Shown: piece by piece, positions 1 to 13,500 of the stretch
Numbering within the stretch: the first letter of the stretch is position 1
Layout: every line of letters begins with the position of its first letter
Assembly (NCBI GenBank): GCA_036850595.1
Contig: CM072151.1
Location: forward strand, 21,429,307-21,493,306
Source of the DNA: Rhyacichthys aspro
Lineage: Eukaryota; Chordata; Actinopteri; Gobiiformes; Rhyacichthyidae
Length of the DNA stretch: 64,000 nt
Direction: 5' to 3'
The notes under the pieces: generated by a model
What the model was told of the DNA's origin: nothing
Database searches by the model: none
The model's input: the letters and a program-made list of their open reading frames with translations, nothing else
Made by a program: the position numbers and the translations under genes

Positions 1-1395
1 TGTTTAAATACTAACTCGACAGTTGTGTAATGAGCAAGATTCCCGCTCATCCCTCTAAACTTATAATGTAGGTAATTGATCGTTTTTTACTGAAAAATAA
101 TAACCCCAACATGACATGATAATTAACATACATAGAAACTTAAAGGAAAGCATCAGCTTTACATAGAGTCAATAATTACACACTTGCTCTCAGCTTCTCA
201 CTTGTCAAAAGCAAAAAGTTACATTGAATGTGTGTTCCTCTGACTTAAGCCATTTTTTTTCATCCTAGCAAAAAGAAGATATGAGTAAATGCAGGATAAA
301 TCTCAGTTCAAAGCAGCACTATGTGATGTTTTACCTCAAAATATGGAGCACTCACAGTTTGTCCACTAGTCCACTATGTGTCTTTGGGTGACAGGGCATG
401 TTTCTGTTTTTCTTGAGTATATATCTTGCATGAAGCCCTCACATCAATGTAAATTTACATTACTGCTTACAATATGTCAGATTTATAATGAGACGTGTCA
501 GTCCCACAAAGCAGCATTTGTCTCCTTTAATTCAACATTGGAGTTCAATTGGGTATAATCACAACATAACTTTACTGACACTCATGAATTAAACTGATTT
601 TGTTTTATTTTTTAAGAGAAATTTCCTCTGTGTTTCTTCATAAATAGCATGTCCCTGTAGTGCACCATATCTATTTACATGCTTAAAAAAAGGAATATGA
701 GATGTGGAACTGCGATCTCCCCCCGATGTAAAAAATGACACTGTACAACCCACCTTTAAGTCCTTAATGAACACAATCCAGTTAAATGCAAGAAATCTGA
801 ATGGTTTTCAAGTTAGATATTCAACTGTAGAGGAGCATTACCCTGACTTATCAAGTCTTACATTTCAAGATCTGTCTTAGAGCACATTTTGTGGAGAGAA
901 AAAAAAAATCAATAATATTCTGCACAATATTGTAAAGTTGGCAGAGAACTGGATATGATGCGATTAAAAAAAAAAAGGCCAGAGAATGAGAAAAAATTCC
1001 TGGCAAATGAGCCTTTAGAAACAACCCCCTGCTGCTGGGGGAGACAACATAAAATAATGAATGCTTTTCCACCTCAGTGGAATGTAAAATGACCATCTGA
1101 TCAGGATTCCTCTTCGGGTTAAACCTGGATCGATACGGCCCCACTCTCTCTCGCAGTGCCTCCTGTCAGAGAGAGCGATCGATAAGAGATTTCCTCCTCC
1201 AGCAGATGAATCATTTGGACCAAGCTGTTTTGCTGGTTTAGCTGTGCTCATAACCCCACAGTCAATAGTCCCTTTTCTTTACTCTGCTAGTTTAGTTGAT
1301 TTTCAAAGAAAGCCTATTGTCATTATTCTATCAGGAAGCTTTTTATCAATCACTCTCCCTAACCCAATTGTGTGCACAAATCTCTTGTGTGGCAG
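1..1395 (+). other. ect2: ect2 intron upstream of the first visible exon
   Basis: No exon was recognised. A more GC-rich block at about 1020-1250, with a GATA-like CGATAAG, could be a conserved intronic element. Confidence 0.6.
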
Positions 1396-1458
1396 TGGTT
1401 CTGGGGCAGTATTCAGATGGACGCTCGAGCTGGAGAATCCATGTACCTCTATGAGAAG
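1396..1458 (+). CDS. ect2: ect2 window exon 1: end of BRCT region
   Basis: Twenty-one codons, phase 0 at both ends, reading WFWGSIQMDARAGESMYLYEK in two overlapping parts (WFWGSIQMDARAG, then ESMYLYEK). The opening tryptophans are the end of the last BRCT repeat. The acceptor is tgtgtggcag and the donor GTGAGT. It matches the vertebrate ECT2 segment that closes the BRCT module before the linker. Confidence 0.95.
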
Positions 1459-4400
1459 GTGAGTGTGTTAATGTTTACTGAAGCATAATAATTGAATCTC
1501 ATGCAATCAAACAGTTTAATTGCACAGGCTCACAAAGCTAGAATTACATCTAAAATAGAGCAGGAATAAACCTAGCAAACCTCCAGTCCATCCTTCAGGG
1601 ATGTAAAATGAAGTAGTAAAAATAAAAATTAAGAATCATGTTTAGGCCTCTCCAGATTCTCACCGTTTATTATTCATGCTTTTATTTGAATATGTGCTGC
1701 TTCAGTTTTTAAAGTTACAGGGCTGAACTTTATTGAAATCCTGCATTTAAATCAGCAAACAGTGAATTTTACAATGTAGTTAAGTCATTAAATTGGGGGC
1801 CACTTGTGTCAAGCGTAGAAACCTGCTTAAAGGCATAGTCCAGTATTTTCCAAAAAAATGTCTATGAGATTAACTGTTGTAGGTATTTGTCAGTACAGCA
1901 ACAGTTTGAAGAGGCAAACAGAACCCTGACATGGGCTTTTTCTTGTAAATAGCTGAAAAACCAAACAAGGCATCTAAACCTTCAGAAACATTTTTTTGTG
2001 CAAGTGTGTATTCCATAGCAAATATTTACATGTATTTCCCCCCGTTTTATGGCTGATTTTCTCTCTTTTTCTTAACTGTATAACCCCAACTTTACCCCGT
2101 ACAAGCAACTAAGTGTGGCTGCTAATAACTGAGCCATTTCCCAAGCCTTGCACCCATCTAGCACTATAGACTCAATATTTAACAGATGTATAGTGGGTGC
2201 AAATACATCAATTTTGAACATTTTAATAATTTAATTTCTTTTGTTGGTATATTGGAAGACCTCAGCTCATGTTTACCCCTAAAGGGTTAGGCCTTTCCTC
2301 GATGCCTCTTTTCGACCAAACCATTATTGCAATAACCTTTTGTCTTTGCCTATTTCTCATCAAATAATTTATTGTTTGGTTTTATCACGTATGGCCAAAC
2401 AATTTTTGTATGCATTTACTTATTACCACCAAAACAGATTTAATTTTTCAAAACCGCACGATGAAGGCACTAGATCCATTTTTGTTCCTCCTGTTCCATT
2501 ACTTTGAATTTATGGCTCGAGAAACAAAATTCTAAGTTACAACAAGCTACTTTGATAAACCAAGGATATTAATTGCCTTTGTTTCGTTTTGCTCCAGAAC
2601 GACAGCCCGGCAATGAAGAAGGCCGTATCTCTCCTTTCCCTCACCACACCCACCAGTAACCGAAAGCGGCGCCGCCTGAAGGATACCCTAGCTCAGCTCA
2701 CCAAGGAGACCGAGATCTCCCCATTCCCTCCGCCGCGAAAACGGGCCTCGGCAGAGCACTCGCTGTCTATGGGCTCTCTGCTGGACATCTCCAACACCCC
2801 CGAGTCGTGCAAAGGCCTGACAGGTACGTCAACGGCAGTAGGGTTGGAAAAACATATTCATAATCCCCCCTATAGGGTTGAACGGTTTAATTTTGTATTG
2901 CAGAGAACAGGGTTAGATACGTAACAGAGAGAAAAGGTGATGGGGCAGTGGCCAGGAATAGGAAGAGAAGAAGAACAACCAGGGAAAGGAGGATTAGAAC
3001 AGACAGGGAGCAGAGGAGAGCCAGGTCCTCCCACCTCAGTACCATACAACAAGCAGATGAGGAGGAGCCAGGAACTTCTACAGGTCAGGGCTTGTGGAAG
3101 CAAGAAAGAGCTCTGACTCTGATGAGCATGGAGTGGAATGACCCAAAAATCCATTTTTAGCTTAGCTGCGAAATTATAGCCATTTGTGCTACCAAACCTA
3201 CAAGGGAAGCCATTTATAATTCTTGGCTTCTGATCTAAAAATAAATGACACACACAATTTAAATGTTTTATTTATTTATTTTATTTTTTCTCAGCATACA
3301 CTGCCTGGCCAAGAAAAAAGGCCCACAAGCTAGATTTATAGGCAAGTAACTCCTATACAAGATCTTGGCAAAAATTCAGGCAACTCTAGACAGAAATAAC
3401 ATTGCATGTTATAACATTTATTCCTGTCCAGAGTTGCATGACTTTTTTGCCAAGATGTTGTATTGATGATGGGAGAGTCGTCCACTGTGCAAAGTCTTCT
3501 TCAGCACATCCTAAAGATTCTCAATGGGGTTAAGGTCTGGACTCTGTTGTGGCCAATCCATTTGTAAAAATTATGTGTCCTTCCCCTGAACCACTCTTTC
3601 ACAATTTGAACCTGATGAAACAGATTAACATCTTTTCAACAACCACAGGATGAGTCTTTCGACACAATTGAGAAATGAGAAGCTTCTCTCTGCATCTGTT
3701 GACTTAATCAACCATGCAGTAATTATTCAATAGGAGGCTCTTGCCTATTTTCTTAGTTAAATCTAGCTGGTGACCTTTTTTGGCCGGGCTGTGTAAAACA
3801 ACAATAAGCAGCAGTGGGCATTACCACCAAACTGAAAATTAAGCAGGTTGATTTGATTGTCTTTTAGTCTATGTGCTATGTGTGTCCATAAAGTAGGTCT
3901 TATTTAATTTACACACTGCGCAGTCTTGTTAAAAAATACCAAAATTGCTACGTTAAATCAAAGCACATGGATTATTTGCTTAAATCAACAACTTCATGGC
4001 ATACTAAATGTATGTTAATTTACTGATACTTTACTAAACCAGGGCATTACAATGGTGATATGAAAATTCACCACAGACTTTTTTTAATATGCTTCAGTGC
4101 TAGCGGCAGCATTAGCCTCACACAGAGAACAGTGCAATTATTAGTAAATGGAAACTGTTTCTATTTAAGCTGCAGCTATTTTGCCATTGTTCAAATTTAA
4201 AAGTAATTGAATTAGTTAATTTAAGCCCTTCTCCTTCAAATGATTCCTTCTTGTGAATATTGGAGTTTATGGAAAAAACAAAAAAAATGTAACTTCTCTG
4301 CTTCAGGGCATTATAAATCACCCTGATCACTTTGGTGTATCTTAATCAGCTAGACTCCATATGGAACCCTACTGGGCTATTGTGCATTCATGAAGCATTT

Positions 4401-7400
4401 AAGATTTATTTTCTTTGGTTGTGTGTGCATACATAGCTAAATAGATAACTCTGAATTGGTAACTTAATTGAGTCATTTTGCTTTCCCTCTCTTTCTGTTC
4501 CCTGTCTGTCTTCACTTCTAATAAAAGGTAAAAAGAAATCCCCCCCTTTTAAATCGTTGCGTAAGTGCTTGCCCTTTGCTCTTCTTGGACCCTGATAGTC
4601 ATTTTGAATAGGTACCAATCCACTCAAATTGAAAAGGCTAGAAAATGGAATTTGAAATGGCTTGCAAAGTGGTTTGATTTGAGCTTTGAAAAGCAAAATC
4701 CCTGTCTCTCTTTACCTTTCTTGTTTCCCCAACTTTAGGCAGATGCAATGAAAGTACCCTTACCTTGTGCCAGCTTTAATTTGCACAAATTAGCTGCAAA
4801 GAAATAGCGTCTTATTGAAAAAGAGTAATATAATGATATCTTTGTGTTGACCTTCTGACTTCTCTTGTTCCTGTACAAGCTCATGTTATTTAAGAATACC
4901 GCTTATGTACCACAAGAATACTAAACTATTTTAAACACGAGCAGGAATTAAATTGAGATGTACTGAAAAAAAAATCCAGACTTTTTATACGTTCATAAGG
5001 CTCTAGCACTGAAGTGTAGACTAGGTTTGACTTAAACATTATTTACATTTCAGTGAATTCAATGTTAATATATCTCCTTCCTAATGAATAAATAATGACT
5101 TGCCACTTTGAAAATTTTGTTCCACATGGCTGTGTTAACAAGTGGATTTCTGTCCGTCTCGTTCGCACAGAGAATTCCAAGCCGTCCAAGAGCTCCACTC
5201 CGGTGGTGTCGAAGCAGTCAGCCCGGTGGCAGGTCTCCAAGGAGTTGTATCAGACGGAGAGCAACTACGTAGACATTCTCAGCACCATTCTACAGGTAAG
5301 CCGTCAAGCGCACATTGCTAACGCTCTCTTCCAGGGTGCCCAGCTGGTTGCCCCTGACAACAGCTACAGTCATTTGAGGGTGTGTGTGTGTGCTTATCAG
5401 TTGGTCCCAGTGGAGAGTCGGAGAGCTAACCAGTGAGGGAGAAAATGACCTGCCTGGCCATTTTCTCTGTCTGCTCTCCAAAGTTATATTTAAAAAAAAA
5501 AACTACCTTTTTTGCTAACTTTCTTAGAATGACTCCATTTTTATCTTGCTTCTCCTATATGTATATGCTTCTTCTGTTATTTTGCAAGTGTACTCAAGAT
5601 TCTCACACATGCTGGAAAACCTGGAAATTTAGGGAGTTGTTCTCCAGTTATGAAGTTGATGTCCTTGGAAATTTGTTAAAATGTCCAGGTGCCTTTGAAA
5701 TAATATATTGTACTGGACAATTTAGATTTTTCAGTCCCAACTTATTATGGGACAGTAAATAGTTTCAAGTTATACAGTGGTTTTAAAAATGTAATTATCA
5801 AGGTATGAAAAAAATACAGAATATATACTTCATGTAAAATGAAGTGATGATGCAATACTGAACGGCACCCTTACAAAACTGCTTTTCTATTTATATATAC
5901 TTTGTACAATGAAAATCAAATTGCATATTAGGTTTTTTTTTGGGTAATTCAAAGTCAAATGAAGTCTAAATGGAACTTTTCAGTCAGAGGATGTATTTTC
6001 ACGACAGAGATGGCGGGCGCTGCTGCTGTACTGCCATGTTTACACTGATATGTCCAGTGCAACCAGTCAAAAAGTGAACTTAAAGCCTGAAAGTACTGGT
6101 GCCATTTATTTAGATATTTTACATTTCTTGTCTCTGTAAAGTTTGGTATGCATTTTGTTTTGAACTGGCTATTAGGAAAAGATGCAGGTTCACTTGCTTC
6201 TGTAAACTAAAACACTTAACTTATTTGACCATTACTGATGGCCATTAATGACCATTACAAATTACGATTTGTATTGCAATTGAATTTGAGGGCCTGGTAG
6301 AAAAGCGCTATATAAATGCAGCCATTTTCCATTTTTCCAATCTGAGCATTAAAATCAAAATAGTTTTTATTGAAATTTTTTTTTATAAACAACACATAGA
6401 CAAAAACCAAAACATAGAAAGTAAACAGAAAAGTGAGAAAATAAAATAAAAATTCAACACATACCTGTCACTATTAGAGCTCTCCTCTGTCACCACCGCT
6501 AGGAATTGTAAAGAGCCAGACACCCATATGAGAGCCATCTGACACATATTGAGCTGACTTCAACTTTAAATGGGATTTATTGGTGGCGCGCACAAAAAGA
6601 GGTTGAGGAAACCATTGAGCTTGGTCTCTTGTTCAGTTTGCCCACTGAGGGGCTCCTAAAGTATAACATAATGTTATACAGTTATATAGGTAAGCCCATT
6701 TGACCTGATAGAATGCTTTTTCTGTGTCAGTGGTGACCACACACTCAAGCCTATGCTCAGGGGCGGAGCAGACAATATTAAAGAAAGTAGGATTGCCCAC
6801 CTTTAATACATACATCCACATTTAATACTGATCTTTGGATATGATGGTCAGGAGGATGTTATCCAACATGTGGGCCAGGACTTTTGCCAGATCTATGTTT
6901 AAGAAAGAAATGGGTTATTAGAAGTACAGTTGGTCGGGTCTTTACCTTTTTTGTGATCAGAGTCAGTATCAAATAAAACGTCGGTGTATGTGTCAAGTGT
7001 ATGATGAGAAATTGTTCTTGCACCTTCAATTTCTGTATATATTTCAGTATTATTTAAAACAGTTAACTCTTTTACCAAGTACAAATTTCATTATTGCAGA
7101 CTGACAAGCCTGAAGAGGGGGGGAAAATTTTGTGGAAAGGGTTGATGAGTCTGACCAGCTGCATTTTTAATATGCTGCTATAAAACCAACTATAATGGAG
7201 AGCGTCTACTCTAGGCAGATGGTCCACAGATAAACCTCAGTTTTAATGGACATAAAGATCTTCCATATTTAGTTTTCTTCAATAAAGAATTAGCGGAATG
7301 TGGTTCAATATGTTTGTGTAAATTGCATACTCCGTGGAATGCAATTATTCTATAAAACAAGCTTTAAATCTAATAACAGGTACTTCATCTGGAGTTTTTA

Positions 7401-7556
7401 TTCTGACAAACACAGCAGCTGTGTCTAGATTTAGAATCAACTGTGCCCACTTGAATTTTGTAAAGTGTGATGCAAATGATTCATTAACAGTTAATTTGGT
7501 ATTTTCTATGGACTTAATTATTCAATGCAGATTTGTTTGAAATAAAAGATCTCAGG

Positions 7557-7587
<31 letters not shown>

Positions 7588-10500
7588 CATTATTTATTTA
7601 TTTATTTTTTTTTTTTATTCCTAGCTTTTCAAGCTTCCGCTGGAAAAAGAAGGGCAAGTGGGAGGACCAATCCTGGCTCAAGAGGAGATTAAGACGATAT
7701 TTGGTAGCATCCCAGATATATATGATGTTCACACTCGAATAAAGGTAGTGTTCCTCAAGATTATTGTTTGTTTGTTTTTTTTTTAAGAAATGCTACGAAT
7801 TGTATGGTTTATAATGTCTTTTTTGTGATTTGATTGATTTAGAGCGACCTAGAGGACCTTTTGACTGACTGGTCAGAGGACAGGAGTGTGGGAGACGTCA
7901 TCTTGAAATATGTGAGTACAATGCTATTTGTGCACCATTAAAAATGCAACAAGATTTTGACCGTTTCACTGAACTCACAAACAATATTCCTGCTTAAATA
8001 AAGGTCAATAACAATCTGTTGAGTTGGCCAGCTTTCTTGGTAAATAAACCAATAGCTTAACTCTTGCAAGAATTTGTTATTCGATGTTATTATCTGTAAA
8101 GACATGTCATGACGTGTGAATATTTTTACAGACCACACAGTGTACTTTTTGGCTTTGTGGTGAATCTAAGTAAATATGTTTGACTCTTTATTTCTTCTCT
8201 CAGTCCAAAGAGCTGGTGAGGGCCTACCCCCCGTTTGTCAACTTCTTTGAAATGAGCAAGGAGACCATAGTCCGATGTGAGAAACAAAAGCCACGTTTTC
8301 ATGCTTTTCTTAAGGTACGGCCATTAGTGGAGGTATGTTTTTGTGTGGCCTTGAGTGTTTCCAGTGGGTGTGTTTGATTAGCATTGTTATCAGACTGTTG
8401 TGGAAACGGCACACTGTCACTACCCTTGATAACAGAGCCTTTAAATCACATACTTTAAGAATGTTTATTTACCTATTGTCACCACCACATAGGAGAAAAA
8501 CGGTTAAATGTAATTTGTGACTTGAGTGAATGAAGTGCCATTTTTACTAGTTAGTCCATAGAGACATTGTCAAAAACTAGAGAATTTATTTAGTGAATCT
8601 CTGTATAATTAAGTGATTTGGAATGTTTTTTTCATTGAACAGATCAATCAGGCTAAGCCAGAGTGTGGCAGGCAGACGCTGGTGGAGCTGCTCATCCGAC
8701 CTGTCCAGAGACTGCCCAGTGTGGCTCTGCTTCTTAACGGTAACAGCTTCACATCCCTTTATTCAAACACTTCAGACAAATTAATCTCTTGTTGTAATTA
8801 CATTCACTCTTTTCATTCTCTTCTTATCTCACTCTTTTCATTATGCTTTTTTTCTTGATGCAAGTTTCATATTGGCCTACCTGTCTTATTTCTTTCACAA
8901 CTTTGCAGACATTAAGAAGCACACGTCAGATGACAACCCAGACAAGATAACGCTGGAGAAAGCAATTGAGTCTTTGAAAGAAGTCATGACGTGAGTTGGG
9001 TTGACCCCAGCTTTTCTTTTTCTTGACCACAAAGCCAGCAATGTCTACCTGTGACCCATTTTATCAATTCAGTTACATTAATCATAATTACTTAGGCTTA
9101 CAGAGCCAGACACTTGAATAGGGCAAATGAAAAAGTCAATTCAGAACAAATGGATCTCAAACAATAAAAGTTAATGTTGGTTATTAGAGATCGACAATTT
9201 AGCTTATTCTTCAGTACACTTCTGGACACGTCTACATGTCTGGAGTGTAGTTTGGTGGACATGTTCTCTGTAAAGAAAGATGAAAGTTCTTCCCTGTTCT
9301 ATCTCCGGTTGTCTACCCTGGGTACTTGTAGGAACAGGAAGTGTTGGAACTAAAATGGCTTTTGCCAGTTGGTTGAATGGAAGCTTAAGTTGTCTAATTC
9401 TCCTTTTTACTTTTACCTCTGACTTCAGTGTCATACCAATGCGGTCCTGCAATTATCATGGCCTCGTTAAGCATTGCAGGAATCTATTGCCAACATTTAT
9501 TTTCATTTCACTTTGCGTCCTGCGTTACTTTATTGAAATATTGACATGATGTGTCCAAATGACCAGACCAGCTACACAAGGGAAACCTCTATCTGTAGTT
9601 TATTTTTTCAACAACGTAACATTTTAATATATCCCATATATCTGGAAATTAAAAGTGCTTAAAGTTATAACCGCAATATTGTGATTCCATCAAACCCTCA
9701 TATTTTTCCTGCAGGATATCATACCGTCAAAATTTTATATTATCTTATGCTTACATATTTTCTCCCTAAAAGTAGTGCCCTTTTGTTTTTGTACTAATAA
9801 AGTTGAGGCAATGAAAATCACTTATATGATGCTGTTTGGCACGGCAAAAGGAAACTAGTCATCCTTCATAACATTTTATTAATTTCTTTTAAAAATCCAG
9901 TTATTCTTCTTATAATTTAGGTTATATTTTCTTGTCCTTGAGCCTTTTTTATTTTGCACTGCATTGTAAAATACAATGAACACATTAGATCATATTATTG
10001 TTCCAATCTCTGCCAGACACATCAATGAAGACAAGAGAAAAACTGAAGGTCAGAAGCAAATCTTTGATGTGGTTTATGAAGTTGATGGCTGCCCTGTAAG
10101 TAACAGACTTCCTTTGAGTTGATAAGAACATTGTATTCACTGGCCCTCTGCCGTTCCCTTTTATTTGAATTAAATGGTGATAATTTTGTCTTTAACATGC
10201 TGTTGTAGTTTAAAGTGCAATTATAGATTTCTCTTTTCCTTTTCTTAAGGCCAACTTATTGTCCTCCCATCGCAGTCTGGTTTATCGGGTAGAAACTATT
10301 GCTCTGGGAGACCAGCCATGCGACCGCGGTGAAAATGTCACACTGTTTCTCTTCAATGATTGTCTTGAGGTGAGAATAACACACAAACCAAACCAGACTT
10401 CCACATTTATATCTTTGAAAGACAAAAAATGATAACATGAATTGTGGAGCTTGCTTCAAAATGTGGCTGTTTAGGTTTGTTTAGGTTACATGTTTTTAAT

Positions 10501-13500
10501 ATTCCACTGGTGGAGTTCCACTGGATCAGGACTGTTACTTATGTTCATAATAATAGCAGTGTGATTAAAAAAGTGAGCAAAGCTCAAAATCCTTATAATA
10601 GCTTTTATTTTCATACACGCAAAAGCATTGAGAATACTGCACATTCTATTTCAAATCTAAACATGAACAAAAAAAGGATCAGATTTGTTATTCCTTTACG
10701 GAAAGGGTAGAAAAGGGAATATTAGGCTGAGATTGATCTTTCCTGTGAATCACTGAACTAATATTTCATTGTATCACCACTGATTTTGAGAATCTGACAC
10801 ATGTGTGTAGCATGGAGTCCTGTGAACAGCCTGGGACCACTGACTATTCCTCTGCATTTCTTGGTTTTTCCTCAGAAACAGCATTTTTGATTTTCTGTTG
10901 TATTAAGGTCCAGGGATTGTGCTGGCTACACCATAATGTCAACCTGTTTGCTTTCTGGTGTGTTTGGGGTCATTGCCTTGAACATTTAAACAAACTTTTG
11001 CCATAAGGCAACGTGAATTCTTAAAGTATTTTGATGTATTCAAACTGATCCATGATCCAAGGTATGTGATAAATAGACCCAACACCAAAGTACTGCACCA
11101 CCATGCTTGACTTGAATTCAGCTTGAATTTTGTTTTATGGGACACAGACAGTTTGTAAGATGACCCCCAAACACTAAATTCAAGTCACAATTCACTGTGA
11201 GGAGAGTGAAGCATGGTGGCTCAAGCATCATGATCTGGGGGTGTTTCTCATACTTTGGTGTAGGGTCTATTTATCGCCAACCAGGGAACATGGATCACTT
11301 TGAATAGATCAAAATACTTGAAGAAGTCATGTTGCCTTTTGCCTAAGAGAAAATACCCTTGGAATGGATGGGCCCTTGGAAGACAATGACCCCAAACACA
11401 CCAGTAAGTGAGCAGCATCTTGGTTCCAGACCAACAATCCTGACGTTATGGAGTGTCCACCACAGTCCCTGGACCTTAATCCAATAGAAAACTTGTGGGG
11501 TGAAATAAAAAATGCTGTTCTGAGGCAAAACCAAGAAATGCAGAGGAATAGTCAGTGGTCCCAGGCAGTTCACAGGAGCCAGAAGCTGGTTGACTCCATG
11601 CTTTACAGATGTGTCAGCTTCTCAAAAGCACTGGTTAAACCATGAAATATTAGTTCAGTGGTTCACAGGAATGATACATCTAAAGAATTTTTCTCATTAA
11701 TTAAATGTTTGAGTTTGTAAAGAAAAATTTTTTTGAACTGCCTAATATTTTCCTTTTCTTCACTTTCTGTAAAGGAATAAAAATTTCATCAGTTTTTTGT
11801 TCATGTTTTTTTATTTGGAATAGAATGTGCAGCGTGCCCAATGCTTTGCGTGTATCAAAATAAAAGCTATTATAAGGATTTTGAGCTTAACTCACTGTTT
11901 TAAACACACTGCTATTATTTTGAACATAACTGAATAAGATGGTACTCAGTGTGAAAGGTTTGAGAATCGCTGTGTTAGAGGCAATGTGGAGTCAAATCGT
12001 ACCACATAATATTTGCTCTTTCTATATTATCAGAACAAAGGGAGGTGAATATCTACACAGCCTCTATGAATAAAACAAGCCATTTCATCTCATCTTAACA
12101 TTTAATAGCCTTTATGTAAACCAAAATATTACCGAAGATTATAATTTATTAGACTCTAGATAAAAGGGAGGTGGGAAAAAGATACTTAAAGTGAAAAAAC
12201 TGCTGTTTTATTTATGTTTTTGTATTTCTGTATTTTTTTTGTCACCTAAGTTATCAAAATTTTCTATTTAAAACCCCCATAATAATATGCATAATATGCC
12301 TTTGCACCGGCATCAGCTTGCAGATAGCAAGTTTGGAAGAATGAACATGTCTAGTTCAACTGTAGGGTCATTTCAGTGTATTTGTACAAATATGACTCTG
12401 CTAGGGTGCAGTGCATTCTTTATTTTACATCGTAATTATATGCGTAGTGTGTTTAGTAGAGGTTTCTGTCCAGCTGAGAGTACTGTGTGAGTGAGATAGG
12501 CATCATTTTACTGATCTCGTGTCAAAGAACCATTAAAATGATTTTGAGAATATATAATTTTGGCCTAAAAGTTACATGGTGCTACTCTATGTCCTAATAA
12601 TGTTTCCTCAAAGAAAGTGAGACAAAGTGATTTGGACAGTAAACGATGTGTGAAGAGATTTTTCCTTTCCACTTCTAGCTGGTTGAGCTGGTAAATGGCA
12701 TGCATTTATATCTAACTTTTCTGTAAACTTCTTGAGCAACCAAAGCGCTTAACGTGAGCCACTACTTCTCTTGTAAGTCACAGGTCAGATGAAGTGTATT
12801 AAAGCTGAGCTGCACAACAATTGGGATATTTTTTTTTCACATTTCACTTATTATAGATGTACAAATTCTGGATTAAACCAGTTGGTAAAATATAAATTTG
12901 CCTGAATGGGATGCTAACTCTTGCTGAGAGTCATGTGCACTTGCAGTGAGGAGGAAAAGAACCCTTCGGAGAGGAGCCATAGTGCAAAGATGGTGTATTC
13001 ATGTGTGTGCAGTCTGTCATTGCTGACACAGGCTGGGAGTGTGTTAATGAGTGGAAGGGCAGTAAAAGAACAGAGCAGGCAATCAGGAAATACAGCATGT
13101 GGGTGGCTTCGCTGAATCAGAGGTGTCAGGCCACCTCCTAATGAGCACGTTTGTGTGGGGAACAAATGGCCACAGACACACTCTGATATCCTGTTATGAA
13201 TTTCTAATTGTATATTGAGTGAATCTTAATGTGAATTGTTAATTGTAGGTGGCCTTGTTTATTATTGATCAAGTCTTAAAACGAATACAACAATATTTAA
13301 TCACTTACCTACTCTGATATTGTAGCGCCATAGCTTTTATATTCTTCAAAGCATAGAATGGCGTCAAGTTTCCACTGGAGTAGTGTGGCATTATTAGAAG
13401 CATTTCTTTTGTCCAAGGTGTATCTTAATCCCCCCAAAACTCCAAGCCATATTGAGTGAAAGAAGGAAATTCAAAATGGCAAAGTTGTCTTGAAGCTTGA

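Larger units (their letters stand above)
5296..7624 (+). other. ect2: ect2 intron between window exons 3 and 4
   Basis: AT-rich intron. It includes a LINE-type tail at 6290-6341 and a microsatellite abutting the 3' splice site at 7557-7616. The rest shows no recognisable feature. Confidence 0.7.
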
